From: Cyanomargarita calcarea GSE-NOS-MK-12-04C
GTDB lineage: Bacteria > Cyanobacteriota > Cyanobacteriia > Cyanobacteriales > Nostocaceae
Assembly (NCBI GenBank): GCA_019359595.1
Contig: JAHHGZ010000001.1
Location: 280,561-344,560 of the forward strand
DNA length: 64,000 bases
Reading direction: 5' to 3'
Shown in pieces: positions 1 to 9,360 of the stretch. The notes under the pieces are model-generated. The model was not told the origin of the DNA, searched no databases, and saw only the letters and a list, made by a program, of their open reading frames with translations. Position 1 is the first letter of the stretch; every line of letters begins with the position of its first letter. The position numbers and the translations under genes were made by a program.

Positions 1-1575
1 TTAATAGCTTCATTGAGCATTTCTCGCAGTTTTTTCAACTGGAAATTCTCTGCCAATTGCACAATTTTATCAGCAAAAGGAGTAAAATTATAATCTTCTA
101 GCTTCAGCCCATTAACTATATGTAAAATACTATCAACATCACCATCTTCAGCCAATTCATAAAGATGCATTAAAACTTCTTTGTCAGGAAATAGAATTTC
201 ACTACGTTGATTTTGATTAGTTGAAACTTCCTTATATTCAGCATAAACCCATTCTAATTGAAGATGCGATCGCAATAATTCCAACAAGCTATCGGCAGGA
301 ACAGGTTTAGGTAGAAAAGCACAAGCACCAGCATTCAAACTCTTATATTGTTCGCTTTCAAATACGCTGGCAGAAGAAACAATTATCGGAATATTTTGAT
401 GGGGAGACTTCCGCAACTCTTCCATTAAAGCGTAACCATCCATTATCGGCATCATCAAATCGGTAACAATCAAATCGGGAGAAGAAACATTAATTTTTGC
501 CAATGCATCTTTTCCATCCGTTGCCTCTACAACATCAAAACCAATTGGTTCTAGCAAACTCACAATTACCCGCAACCACAACCAACCAATCTAAACCCCA
601 ATCATCCTTCCAAGGTTTAACTTGAACAAATTGACGTTGATTATTAAGTGAAAATTCTAACGTTCGGTTATCTTTAATTTTGTCGAAACTACCAAATTGC
701 TTAATCAGGTGTTTAGCTGTTGCTTGAATCAGAGGATTGTCACTATCTGTCGCTTTCAGTCGTTTCGGTTCTTTATTATTTACAAGCGTGAAAACCTTTT
801 CATTGCCGGAAGTACCGATGATTAAACCATTTTGCTCTAAAATAAATATTGTTCCCGATTGACTAACCCTTAACTGCTGTAAAAAATCGCTAATTTGAGT
901 TAAGCGCTGGTCTACCCCAATCACTCCGATTAAGTTCTTATTTTTGTCATAAACTGGACGGTTAGCAGAAACAGATAAAGTGTAGGGTGGCATTTGCCAT
1001 TGATAAACCGAACTCCACATCGATTTACCTAAACGGGCAGTATCTGCATACCAAGACTCTTTCTCAAAAGCATAGTTTCCAAGGTCAAGAACTTGTTTCG
1101 TACGATTTCCCTCAATATCTGTTTCATAAATATAGTTGTGAGAGTTACCGTATTTTTGTGGAGATACCTCGTCAACTGTAACTCGACCATCATCAAGCAA
1201 ACGTCCAGCAGCAGCGAAATCTCCAGATTTGAAAGCAAAACCAATGTAACCAATGTTATAGATTTGCATTTGCTTCCAAAAGTAGCGTCTGACCTTATCT
1301 TTGTCTTGCGGGTCGAGTAATCCAGTGTCAACTGTATCACCTAGTCCCCTAGCAAGATGACGTGCTGTATTCAAATAGCCATCAAGGTGTTGATCAACGC
1401 GATCGCTTACTTCATTTTGCAGTCTCAGTGCAAGGTCATTAACAGCTTTTTGCCCATTGCGAAAAGAAAGATATCCCACCAATCCCACTGCGGCAAAAAT
1501 TTGCAACACAAAGGGGACAATTAGTACAAATCGCAAAGACAGAGATTTCCCGAGTTGAACGCTTGGCTTGGTCAT
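1..1575 (-). pseudogene. Decayed hybrid sensor histidine kinase (dCache sensor + receiver remnant), incomplete at window edge
   Basis: The first 1040 bases read from the start codon encode an N-terminal membrane segment (about residues 15-37) and a dCache-type extracellular sensor domain (about 40-335) ending in WLVVVAG. Just after this, near position 560, the frame changes. The downstream frame encodes a receiver domain from VSLLEPIGFDVVEATDG through the phospho-acceptor DLIVTDLMMP, then the C-terminal tail typical of cyanobacterial hybrid kinases, running off the window at base 1. The HAMP, HisKA and HATPase domains and the first 25-30 residues of the receiver, including its acidic pair, are absent. 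The simplest reading is an internal deletion plus frameshift. The kinase cannot signal as it stands. Confidence 0.85.
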
Positions 1576-1963
1576 TTGGTTAAGTCGAATCCTAGCCTTA
1601 GAGTACCCATCATTTGAGTATTCCTAACATTTACGTATTTATACTGATTGTGCGCTGAACGGTATGTAAAATCTACGCATGACGTCGAAAACTTTGAAAT
1701 TACTACCACAGTCGTAGTTGGGGCATTTTTGTATTAACTCTATTTGGACTGCGATCGCGTATTAATGAGTATGGCTACGGATAATTAATCCTTTTCCCGC
1801 ATTTATCCCTACTCCCTACTCTCTATTTCTCAGGTAGGGTCGATTCTCCATATTTCATCTAAATTGTACTACCTAAGCCAGAAGAGACGATTAGATGAAT
1901 TTGTTAGTATAGATTTATATTGATGAGCTATATCTGCCCTATATCTTTATTAGAGAGTTAATC
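1576..1963. other. Intergenic, nothing recognised
   Basis: This AT-rich 388-base spacer lies between the divergent kinase relic and the small membrane protein. It contains one HIP1-like GCGATCGC at about 1752. I see no gene, tRNA or clear hairpin. Confidence 0.5.
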
Positions 1964-2464
1964 ATGAGTACAGTAAACGATAATCGGCAAGAAGGCTTTG
2001 GTGATGTAGGCGTATTAGTGACGATAGTATTGATAGCTTTAATAATCCGATTTGGCAACCTCACAGAGTCCAATACAGATGTCTCATCAAAAATTATTAA
2101 CACCTCAGAAATAGTTGATAATACATCAGCATATATCGGTAAAACTGTAACAATTAGAAGCAAACCAATTAGAAAAAATGGTTTCAGTTCCTTTACAGTA
2201 ACTGATAACCGATTTTTAGGTAAAGAACCCCTTCTAGTTGTGAATGCTTCGGGCGTACCTTTTAATCTGCCTGCTGACCGAAATGCAGAAGTTTTAGTTA
2301 TCGGTGAGGTTCGCAACTTTGGAATTCCAGAAATTGAGCAAGAATTTAATTTGAATCTACAGGATCAATATTATACAAAGTATACAAACAAACCTGTGAT
2401 TGTTGCTAAATCTGTAGCTGTAGTGCCCCGAAGCAGTCAGGATAGTAATCAGGCTGCTCGATAA
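1964..2464 (+). CDS. Hypothetical membrane-anchored protein with OB-like domain
   Basis: A 166-aa protein with one predicted membrane segment near the N-terminus (about residues 15-29, VGVLVTIVLIALIIRF) and a soluble C-terminal part. Residues 45-120 (from SEIVDNTSAYIGKTVTIRS to VLVIGEVRNF) are a beta-rich stretch resembling OB-fold lipoprotein domains that begin with an 'IGKTVTI' strand. The fold suggestion is inference. The gene stands alone, is preceded by a weak purine-rich site, and no close functional partner is visible. Function unknown. Confidence 0.6.
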   Translation: MSTVNDNRQEGFGDVGVLVTIVLIALIIRFGNLTESNTDVSSKIINTSEIVDNTSAYIGKTVTIRSKPIRKNGFSSFTVTDNRFLGKEPLLVVNASGVPFNLPADRNAEVLVIGEVRNFGIPEIEQEFNLNLQDQYYTKYTNKPVIVAKSVAVVPRSSQDSNQAAR

Positions 2465-2688
2465 TCTCAGAATGCATTCTGTGGGACATGGGTTCTGAAA
2501 GCCAGCCATTCAAAATCCCTGACGAGTCGCATAAGTCAATTAAAATGGACTGGATGACATTTATGAAATTGTTGTATTTTTTTAGACATTGTTTCTCCTT
2601 AAAGGTGAAAAATATAACTAAATTTTTCTTGTTAACTATAGATGCACTTTAAAATTGTCTAGAATAAAAACATGATTCAGGAGGTTTT

Positions 2689-3078
2689 ATGAATCCAATT
2701 TTTAAACGCACATTCTTACCCGGTCTGGTTGCTACCAGTTTAATTGGTGTCAACGCAGTCTCTATGCAACCCGCTTCTGCTGATGAAAACATACTACGTG
2801 ATATTGGTATTGGAGCCGCTACGGGTGTGGTAACTGGAGCAATTACCAATGATGGTTCAGCCTTAAACAATGCTGTTAATGGTGCTGCGGCTGGTGCTGC
2901 AGTCAATGCCGTCAATGGTACCAGAAATAACAGGAGAAATCGTAATTTTGCTACTGATGTCGGAGTCGGTGCGGCCGCAGGGACTGTATCTGGAGCGATT
3001 ACCAATGGCAAACGTCCTCTAAATAATGCCATCAAAGGCGCTGCTACAGGTGCAGCAATTAATCTTCTCACCCGTTAG
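2689..3078 (+). CDS. Secreted glycine-zipper protein with an internal repeat
   Basis: A 129-aa protein with a Sec-type signal peptide (residues 1-31, cleavage after QPASA). The mature part consists of two similar halves: DIGIGAATGVVTGAITN at about 38-54 and DVGVGAAAGTVSGAITN at about 87-103, each followed by LNNA(V/I)xGAA. Regular small-residue spacing is the mark of glycine-zipper proteins, which pack against or insert into membranes. A strong AGGAGG ribosome-binding site sits 6 bases before the ATG, and a hairpin terminator follows, so it is a single-gene unit. The precise role is unknown. Confidence 0.75.
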   Translation: MNPIFKRTFLPGLVATSLIGVNAVSMQPASADENILRDIGIGAATGVVTGAITNDGSALNNAVNGAAAGAAVNAVNGTRNNRRNRNFATDVGVGAAAGTVSGAITNGKRPLNNAIKGAATGAAINLLTR

Positions 3079-3105
3079 TCTTCTAGGCTAAATAATCAGA
3101 CACAT

Positions 3106-3137
3106 AGAGACGGGGTAGATAATCTCCCGTCTCTTTT
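3106..3137 (+). terminator. Rho-independent terminator after the glycine-zipper gene
   Basis: A 9-bp stem AGAGACGGG/CCCGTCTCT followed by TTTT lies 28 bases past the stop codon at 3078. Confidence 0.8.
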
Positions 3138-3536
3138 ATGATTTTAGCCGACTTTGATATTCAGGCGATGCCCTTGGCCACCGCTTTGCGGTATCGCATT
3201 AAATAAGCTAGAACATATTTCAACTGCATAATCTGAATTTCTCGCTCTTCTTGTGGGGTGGGTATGCCTGCCAATAATTTACGTATAATTACTAAGGCTT
3301 TTCTAAGTTTTCTTGTTTATAACTTTATAAGACTATTTGAAATTACAGCGATTTTCAATACTTCACATTAGTGTTTGACTGACAAAATTATGCCCTCTTA
3401 ATTGAGGGGCAAATCTACCTGTCTTTCAATTTATAGTGAGGGCAATTCAATAACACAGTCCTGCTGGAAGTTTTCTTAGTGGATGTACGTTCATGAATTT
3501 TTTTTCAAAACCGCTTAGTACAAGAATTAAAAAATC
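3138..3536. other. Intergenic, no gene recognised
   Basis: Holds scattered short palindromes (for example the inverted GCCCTC/GAGGGGC near 3392-3410). No coding sequence or structured RNA could be supported. Confidence 0.4.
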
Positions 3537-3791
3537 ATGTTAATTAAATACCAAAATGCCCACTTAATATACGAAAGTTTTCGGGTGGTAGCAAAGGACA
3601 ATACAGATAAAAGCTACTTCATTATCCACTCTCAACACAAACAGACAGATAAATATTACTGGTGTCGCGCCAATATATCATTAAAGCTAGGAGAGGTGGT
3701 TAATGGTTATTTGTGCCCCTCTGATAATTTTAATAAGATGCCTACATTAATAATTGGTGAGTGCTATGCTATTATACCCGCTATATGTTAA
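3537..3791 (+). CDS. Small hypothetical protein
   Basis: An 84-aa reading frame starting at ATG 3537 with no recognisable domain. It has a charged, aromatic-rich composition and ends LIIGECYAIIPAIC. There is no strong ribosome-binding site. A partial MITE end (ACCGATTCTGTATGAAG) lies just downstream at about 3808. It may be a real small gene or chance. Confidence 0.35.
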   Translation: MLIKYQNAHLIYESFRVVAKDNTDKSYFIIHSQHKQTDKYYWCRANISLKLGEVVNGYLCPSDNFNKMPTLIIGECYAIIPAIC

Positions 3792-3895
3792 TTGGAACAT
3801 CTAATACCGATTCTGTATGAAGCCTCATGAGAAAATTGTATTATATAGATAGACAAAATTAAACTGCTAGAAGTCGGGGTTCTCAGAACATAACT

Positions 3896-4393
3896 ATGCT
3901 AAATGCTCGGATTCCAGACCTCCGTTACAGTGCGATTGAGTTTTTAGAACAAATTCCGGAACAACGTCTTTTAATTCTCCAGGGACTTGGTATCGCACGT
4001 TACGATTTTTTAACTAAAATTATGCTCAATGAAGCAAATATAATTTGTGTAATGCGATTTTTGGAAAATCCCAACAAACTTAAGTTTCCTAACCTGATAG
4101 GTGCAGATTTATCTGGTTTGGTTTTAGATCGAGTAAACTTTATTCGAGGAAATTTATTGAACGCAAATTTACACGGAACTAGTTTGGTAAATGCAGACTT
4201 GATATTTGCTAATTTTACTTCATCTAATTTATCAAATGCAGATTTAAGAGGAGCAACCCTGAATGAAACTATCTGGTTGGATGCTAATATAAATGGCTGT
4301 ATGTTTGGTAAGGGGATTGGTTTGACGGATCGGCAACGTAAAGATTTACAAATTCGCGGTGCTAGGTTTAACGCTTCAGATGATGATATTTGA
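3896..4393 (+). CDS. Pentapeptide-repeat protein
   Basis: A 165-aa protein. Residues 1-60 are a non-repeat helical region. Residues about 65-135 carry tandem A(D/N)LXX pentapeptides ([38 protein letters not shown]) that fold as a right-handed quadrilateral beta-helix. No signal peptide is seen, so it is probably cytoplasmic. Pentapeptide-repeat proteins are very common in cyanobacteria and mostly of unknown role. The gene is followed by an STRR and a MITE. Confidence 0.85.
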   Translation: MLNARIPDLRYSAIEFLEQIPEQRLLILQGLGIARYDFLTKIMLNEANIICVMRFLENPNKLKFPNLIGADLSGLVLDRVNFIRGNLLNANLHGTSLVNADLIFANFTSSNLSNADLRGATLNETIWLDANINGCMFGKGIGLTDRQRKDLQIRGARFNASDDDI

Positions 4394-4400
4394 ATGAATG

Positions 4401-4433
4401 AAGGAAGAAGGAAGAAGGAAGAAGGAAGAAGGA
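4401..4433. repeat. STRR heptanucleotide repeat (GGAAGAA)n
   Basis: Four tandem GGAAGAA units and a partial fifth. The same unit recurs at 35540-35571 and, inverted, at 35711-35750. Such short tandem repeats are typical of filamentous cyanobacteria. Confidence 0.9.
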
Positions 4434-4549
4434 GGTTTATATATGTGGATTAAGACCCCAACTGAAAAAAACTACCTGCGGAAGGTAGGCATATTAAAAA
4501 GTTTATTCGAGAATAACTAGCTGCACAGATCCATCAGAAAGTAAATAGT

Positions 4550-4692
4550 TATATTATTTTTATATGAAGATGCATACAAAAACCCCACCGCTTCCAAACC
4601 TCCCCGTATGCTTAGGGGAGGTTTGGAGGGGTAAAAATTATATGCAGCTTGCCCGAAGGGCAAGCTTCGCTAACACAGCAAATTGGTATTAA
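4550..4692. repeat. MITE-like palindromic element upstream of purT
   Basis: The element begins with TATATGAAGATGCAT, has a central palindrome (CCAAACCTCCCC / GGGGAGGTTTGG), and ends with TATGCAGCTT...AATTGGTATTA. The ends match the family at 5890-6001 and 55424-55541. Its right end abuts the purT start codon, so purT's leader lies inside or against the element. Confidence 0.65.
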
Positions 4693-4694
4693 TA

Positions 4695-5876
4695 ATGAGA
4701 AATTCTATGATACCGAAAAAAATAATGTTACTCGGTTCGGGAGAACTAGGCAAAGAATTTGTTATCGCTGCTAAACGTTTTGGTAATTATGTAATAGCTG
4801 TTGACCGCTATGCTAATGCACCAGCGATGCAAGTTGCTGACTGTTATGAAGTTATTTCTATGCTTAGTGCTGATGATTTAGAAGCGGTTGTTGTCAAGCA
4901 TCAGCCAGATTTTATTGTTCCAGAGATTGAGGCAATTAGAACAGAAAAGTTGTTGGAATTTGAACAGCGGGGAATTACTGTTATCCCAACGGCTGCGGCA
5001 ACTAATTATACAATGAATCGTGACAGAATTCGGGAACTGGCACATCAAGAGTTGGGTATAAGAACGGCTAAGTATGGTTATGGCACAAGTTTAGAAGAGT
5101 TGATTGCTATTAGCGATGAAATTGGGTTTCCGAATGTTGTGAAACCTGTGATGTCATCTTCGGGAAAAGGGCAATCTGTAGTTAACGATCGCAAGGAAGT
5201 TGAGAAAGCGTGGAATTATGCTCTAACTAATTCCCGAGGTGACAATCAAAAGGCGATCGTTGAAGAATTTATTAATTTTGAAATTGAGATAACTTTATTG
5301 ACAATTAAGCAGTGGAATGCACCAACCATTTTCTGCTCTCCTATTGGTCATCGTCAAGAGAGAGGTGATTATCAAGAGTCTTGGCAACCAGCAGGAATTT
5401 CCGAAAGAATGATCTCAGAGGCTCAAGATATAGCGATAAAAGTTACTGATGCGCTGGGAGGAGCGGGAATTTTTGGTGTTGAGTTTTTTATCACTAAAGA
5501 TGAAGTAATTTTTTCCGAACTTTCCCCTAGACCTCATGACACGGGAATGGTGACATTAATTTCCCAAAATCTCAATGAATTTGAATTGCATCTCAGAGCA
5601 ATTTTGGGCTTACCTATTCCTAATATTGAATTGTTGAAACCTTCAGCTAGTGCCGTAATTTTAGCTGCCGAAAAATCAGATAATATTGCTTTTGAAGGTG
5701 TAGCTGATGCACTAGCAGAAAAAGATGTCGATATCCGTTTATTTGGTAAGCCGAATTCTCATCCCTATCGTCGGATGGGTGTGGCTTTGGCTAAAGGAAG
5801 TAATGTTACAGAAGCGCGAGAGAAAGCGATAACAGCAGCAAGTAAAATTAAATTACTTAACCAACAAATATCCTAA
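4695..5876 (+). CDS. purT: Formate-dependent phosphoribosylglycinamide formyltransferase (GAR transformylase 2)
   Basis: A 393-aa ATP-grasp enzyme that makes formyl-GAR from GAR, formate and ATP in purine synthesis. The N-terminal dinucleotide-like motif MLLGSGELGKE comes first, then the ATP-grasp core with VVKPVMSSSGKGQS, and the substrate loop FSELSPRPHDTGMVTL. Length is normal for PurT. An in-frame TTG at 4683 lies inside the upstream repeat, so ATG 4695 (or 4707, MIPKKIM) is the more likely start. Because the MITE ends only a few bases before the start, no good ribosome-binding site is visible. The gene stands alone. Confidence 0.95.
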   Translation: MRNSMIPKKIMLLGSGELGKEFVIAAKRFGNYVIAVDRYANAPAMQVADCYEVISMLSADDLEAVVVKHQPDFIVPEIEAIRTEKLLEFEQRGITVIPTAAATNYTMNRDRIRELAHQELGIRTAKYGYGTSLEELIAISDEIGFPNVVKPVMSSSGKGQSVVNDRKEVEKAWNYALTNSRGDNQKAIVEEFINFEIEITLLTIKQWNAPTIFCSPIGHRQERGDYQESWQPAGISERMISEAQDIAIKVTDALGGAGIFGVEFFITKDEVIFSELSPRPHDTGMVTLISQNLNEFELHLRAILGLPIPNIELLKPSASAVILAAEKSDNIAFEGVADALAEKDVDIRLFGKPNSHPYRRMGVALAKGSNVTEAREKAITAASKIKLLNQQIS

Positions 5877-5889
5877 CAATTTCAGTAGT

Positions 5890-6001
5890 TATACCAATTC
5901 TGTATGAAGATGCACATAATCAAGACCCCCCTGTAGTCCCCCCTTGCCAAGGGGGGACTACAGGGGGGTAATATATGCAGCTTCACAAAGAAACGGTATT
6001 A
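5890..6001. repeat. MITE copy (112 bp) with terminal TATACC/GGTATTA ends
   Basis: The ends are ATACCAATTCTGTATGAAG and CTTCACAAAGAAACGGTATT, around a near-perfect palindrome of GTAGTCCCCCCTTG/CAAGGGGGGACTAC. It is the inverted counterpart of the copy at 55424-55541. No coding capacity. Confidence 0.85.
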
Positions 6002-6097
6002 CAATACCCTACGCTCCGGCAAGCTACATGAATTGTAACTACATTTTCTTACACATCAGAACATTCCCATATATCAGCACAAGGGCCAAACAGTCAT

Positions 6098-6127
6098 GGG
6101 GTGGCGACTATTTCTAGTCACCACCCC
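6098..6127 (-). terminator. Hairpin downstream of the FAS1 gene
   Basis: A 12-bp stem with one mismatch (GGGGTGGCGACT / AGTCACCACCCC) lies 32 bases after the FAS1 stop codon. The U-run is weak, so terminator function is inferred from position and stem strength. Confidence 0.6.
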
Positions 6128-6158
6128 ACAAATACTAGTAGCTATCCGTGTGGAAAGC

Positions 6159-6560
6159 TTAAGCAGGCATCAATACTGTGTCAATTACGTGGATGACTCC
6201 GTTATCAGCAGCAACATCTGGTGTTGCAACTGTAGAATCATTAATCTTCACACCATTGGAAGCGTCAATTTTCACATCTGAACCTTGAACTGTGGTCGCT
6301 GACTTCAGCTTAACCACGTCAGAAGCCATTACCTTGCCGGAGACGACATGATATGTCAGGATTTTTGTCAGCTTTGGAATGTCCTTCAGTAGTGCGTCTA
6401 CTGTGCCTGCAGGCAATTTCGCAAAAGCTTCATCGGTAGGAGCAAAGACGGTGAATGGACCAGCACCTTTGAGGGTATCGACAAGATTCGCAGCTTTGAT
6501 TGCAGCAACTAGGGTACCAAAAGAACCTGCTTTTACAGCGGTATCAATAATATCAGCCAA
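6159..6560 (-). CDS. Fasciclin (FAS1) domain protein
   Basis: A 133-aa protein that is a single FAS1 domain. The H1 motif [17 protein letters not shown] is at about residues 33-49, the YH motif [14 protein letters not shown] at about 67-80, and H2 near the C-terminus ([13 protein letters not shown]). FAS1 domains mediate adhesion or surface association. This copy has no signal peptide. An in-frame TAG lies four codons upstream and no ATG or GTG intervenes, so a TTG start (6560) preceded by AGGT is the only option. Monocistronic, with a hairpin downstream. Confidence 0.9.
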   Translation of the reverse strand: MADIIDTAVKAGSFGTLVAAIKAANLVDTLKGAGPFTVFAPTDEAFAKLPAGTVDALLKDIPKLTKILTYHVVSGKVMASDVVKLKSATTVQGSDVKIDASNGVKINDSTVATPDVAADNGVIHVIDTVLMPA

Positions 6561-6646
6561 GGTTTTTACCTAGTGAGCGTGTAATCTACTTATGAGTATA
6601 AACTACTTTCGCTTAAAAAAACTTATTGCAAAAATTATTACATTGT

Positions 6647-6871
6647 TTACGCCTCTTCATTGTCGTCATCCTCAAGCTCGTAAGGGATATCATCAGCCTC
6701 TATCATCTCAAAAATTTCTTCTACTTCATTGGGACGCTTGGCTTCTTGAGGTTCGCGTTCTATTAGACGACCTGTTGACTTCAGCCATTCCAGGAGAATA
6801 AATTCATCATTTGAACGAATTACAGCAGCTCGCTTTGAGCGAGGTTCTTCACGCAAGGGATTGTTAATCAT
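6647..6871 (-). CDS. DUF3134 family protein
   Basis: A 74-aa acidic protein beginning MINNPLREEPRSKRAAVI, the signature start of the cyanobacteria-specific DUF3134 family. It ends in an Asp/Glu-rich tail (YELEDDDNEEA). Cytosolic, function unknown, full length for the family. The family assignment is from memory of the N-terminal signature. Confidence 0.85.
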   Translation of the reverse strand: MINNPLREEPRSKRAAVIRSNDEFILLEWLKSTGRLIEREPQEAKRPNEVEEIFEMIEADDIPYELEDDDNEEA

Positions 6872-7309
6872 AAAATAAAAAATTTACTTTTGTTTCACTA
6901 AAAAAACTCGACTGGCTCCAAGCCACAAATAGCAGGAATGCTAATCTCTGCATCAGTACTGACATTTGCTACAACATCTGCAACAAGGGCAATTATGACT
7001 ACTCATACTTTTGACTGTAGCCTGTTGTCAGGTGAGTCTGGACTTGTATTTCCTGTTTGAATTGAGCTTGCATTTGCAAACCTGACAAATGGATACTACT
7101 TTCAGTCTAAGTCATCTTGACAAAAAATTATGATTTTTATAAAATTACAATCTCAATAAGCTTGATTTCTCCAATAAACCGGATTTTTAACCCTTACTCA
7201 TAGCGAAAAGTATTTTTAAATACAAGTTAAATTCCGGATACTTAGCAAATCAATAATTATCAAAGCGCTCTACTGAATTTTCAGGGCAATGCATGAATTT
7301 CTCGTCAGC
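6872..7309. other. Intergenic, 438 bp, nothing recognised
   Basis: AT-rich spacer between two minus-strand genes. I see no reading frame with family resemblance, no tRNA and no strong terminator. Confidence 0.4.
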
Positions 7310-8299
7310 TTAAGTTTGATTTTTACTGTTTTCATCTGCTGATAATCTCTCCCGTATTTTTTTATACTCTTTATTAATTTCATCAGCCAATTTTTCTGGG
7401 CTGAGAATTTGAGCATTTGCCCCATATTTCAAGATGCGCTGTCGAAACCAAAACCAATAATCTATTGTTGCTTCGATGTCACAATATTTTCCTTCGGAAT
7501 TTTTGTAAACAATAACTTCATCTTTGCGACGAGGTTGGTAGTTTGCCAATGGCCCACTCATGCGATAGATTACTTTTAATGTGGGAAAATCGCAGGATGT
7601 CCAACGAGTGTCCGATGCAGCACCAACGTTAGTAATTCGATCGAGACGAAAGATATGGTTTTGGTCGATGTTGTGCCAGTGGTCAAATCGCCAAGATTTC
7701 CAATCGGGTATAAATGCGAATAGGTAGAGAAGACCATCGTGCAGTCGTAATTCTGAGCGATCTATATCCTTGATTTGTCCTTCTCCTGGTTTGCTTTCAT
7801 AGCGAATTGTGTAGCGACATTGTTGTTGAAATCGCTCTTGGAGTTGTCGAACGATCGCATCTAAGTTGCGATCGCTATAATCAACGGGGGGACTAAAATT
7901 AACTTTAATAAACGCTGGAATGTCTGATTCTGTAAGGTTGCCAATGCGTTGAATTTGATTTGCTTGTGCCGAAAAGCCCATGTCGGAGAGGAAATATGCG
8001 GCTACTGCAAGTGCTTGTCGCTGTTCGGTGGAGAGAAGAACAGGAAAATTTGACTCCACTAGTTCGTAAGGACTGTGAGTTCCGCTTTCAATTTCAATAC
8101 CACAGTCTCTGAGTTTACGAATTGTGCGGGTGAGTTTTTGCTTAACATCGGCATTATCTGTAGATTTGCCATGCTGTTCGAGAAAGATGGAGAGTAAATC
8201 TGCTAGTTCTTCACGTCGTCGTGGTTTTTCGGCTAGAAGTCTGAGAATTTCTAGAGCAAAGGCTATTTGGTTGTAGTTGCTCTCACTTTTGGAGGACAT
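7310..8299 (-). CDS. WYL-domain transcriptional regulator
   Basis: A 329-aa regulator. An N-terminal winged-helix region (about residues 8-85, with FALEILRLLAEKPRRREELADLL) is followed by the WYL sensor domain (about 150-235, LRLHDGLLYLFAFIPDWKSWRFDHWHNI) and a WCX C-terminal extension (about 250-320). WYL proteins bind nucleic-acid-type ligands and often control defence loci. In Synechocystis a WYL protein next to the subtype I-D locus represses its crRNA accumulation. Here the gene is about 2 kb from a type I-D CRISPR array, so it is a plausible regulator of that locus. That link is inference from position and precedent. Confidence 0.9.
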   Translation of the reverse strand: MSSKSESNYNQIAFALEILRLLAEKPRRREELADLLSIFLEQHGKSTDNADVKQKLTRTIRKLRDCGIEIESGTHSPYELVESNFPVLLSTEQRQALAVAAYFLSDMGFSAQANQIQRIGNLTESDIPAFIKVNFSPPVDYSDRNLDAIVRQLQERFQQQCRYTIRYESKPGEGQIKDIDRSELRLHDGLLYLFAFIPDWKSWRFDHWHNIDQNHIFRLDRITNVGAASDTRWTSCDFPTLKVIYRMSGPLANYQPRRKDEVIVYKNSEGKYCDIEATIDYWFWFRQRILKYGANAQILSPEKLADEINKEYKKIRERLSADENSKNQT

Positions 8300-8475
8300 A
8301 GATTGTAGTCAAAAAATGATATCTATAATTTTTACATTGGTATGAAAAATAATTAATGTTATTTTATGACAAAAAGCGCCACAGAACGTTGATGTTCCCG
8401 TGACGCTTGTTTATACTTTTAATAATCAGGGTCAGATATGGAGCCGACACCCAGCAATTAAAATCTTTCTACCGA

Positions 8476-8613
8476 ATGACAGTAAGGATAAGTAATTTGC
8501 TTCAGCCGATTAATTTAATTCGATATGATGAGCGCGTTAAACGAATCGTAATTCTAGCTGGAGAAAGTTTACAAATTGAAATACTTCCAAATGGGGAGGT
8601 GCTAATTCAATGA
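8476..8613 (+). CDS. DUF6888-like small protein (first gene of a pair)
   Basis: A 45-aa protein with the pattern NLIRYDERVKRIVILAGESLQIEILPNGEVLIQ, which I recognise as the DUF6888-type fold found upstream of DUF6887 genes in cyanobacteria. The frame is open upstream to 8407, so a longer product with another start is possible. ATG 8476 gives the best match of length to family core. The stop overlaps the next start as ATGA, so the two genes are translationally coupled. The role is unknown. A toxin-antitoxin-like arrangement is speculation. Confidence 0.6.
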   Translation: MTVRISNLLQPINLIRYDERVKRIVILAGESLQIEILPNGEVLIQ

Positions 8614-8798
8614 ACCCGCTTAATTTTGAGGTAATGTCAGATACAGAGTTGTTGGCTTACATTAGACAACATCCAGAAGACAAGCAAGCGTTTTATGTTT
8701 ATGTCGATCGAAAGCGTGCTGCGTCTCCTCAAGCAGTTCCGATGACAGTTGATGATGCTTTATCAGAATTAGAAGAACGTATTCGCAATCAGAAGTAA
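8610..8798 (+). CDS. DUF6887-like small protein
   Basis: A 62-aa protein with the core MSDTELLAYIRQHPEDKQAF typical of DUF6887. It is coupled by ATGA overlap to the preceding DUF6888-like gene. A paralogue (QELTEAELRNYVKQHPDDEEAF) lies at 8952-9140, and a broken third set at 10249-10330. Function unknown. Confidence 0.7.
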   Translation: MNPLNFEVMSDTELLAYIRQHPEDKQAFYVYVDRKRAASPQAVPMTVDDALSELEERIRNQK

Positions 8799-8951
8799 CA
8801 GTAACCGTAGGGTGTGTGACGCAAAGCGCTGCCGGAGGCTAGGCAAGGGTAGCATAAGCCCGAAGCGGGCTGGCTTTGCCTACGCAACGGTTTCGGCTTT
8901 TTTACAATTTTTTACATAGTTGGGTTTATTCGTGCCTACCTACTTAATACA

Positions 8952-9140
8952 ATGAGTAACTATCAAGAATTAACTGAAGCTGAATTGAGAAATTATGTAA
9001 AGCAACATCCAGATGATGAGGAGGCTTTTCAACATTACCTAACAATTATGCGAGCAAAACCTAATAGGGTTGTAGTTAGTACAGAGGAACAAGCCTTAAT
9101 TGAATTTAAAAAAAGAATACAGGCAGAATCAACTACCTAA
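8952..9140 (+). CDS. DUF6887-like paralogue
   Basis: A 62-aa protein that aligns along its whole length with the product of 8610-8798 (AELRNYVKQHPDDEEAF versus TELLAYIRQHPEDKQAF). Unlike that gene it has no DUF6888-like partner directly upstream. The upstream 150 bases are repeat-rich, and a stretch ending in GCCTACCTACTTA is shared with 58711. It may be an orphan left by loss of its partner. Confidence 0.65.
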   Translation: MSNYQELTEAELRNYVKQHPDDEEAFQHYLTIMRAKPNRVVVSTEEQALIEFKKRIQAESTT

Positions 9141-9360
9141 CCGCTCCAAACGACCCAATAACCATGTAACCGTTCAGGAATTAAGCCGTATTTATTAATT
9201 GCTCGTCCGACATTTCAACTTCTGTATTTTCTGCGGTAGCTAAAAAAATCCTGTGAACGGTTACAATCTTTAAGCAATTTATTATAAATAGAATGGGAGA
9301 CAGATGATGGCGATAGTGATGAGTAATTTAAAATGAGGTTGTATGCATAAAGGATTAATC

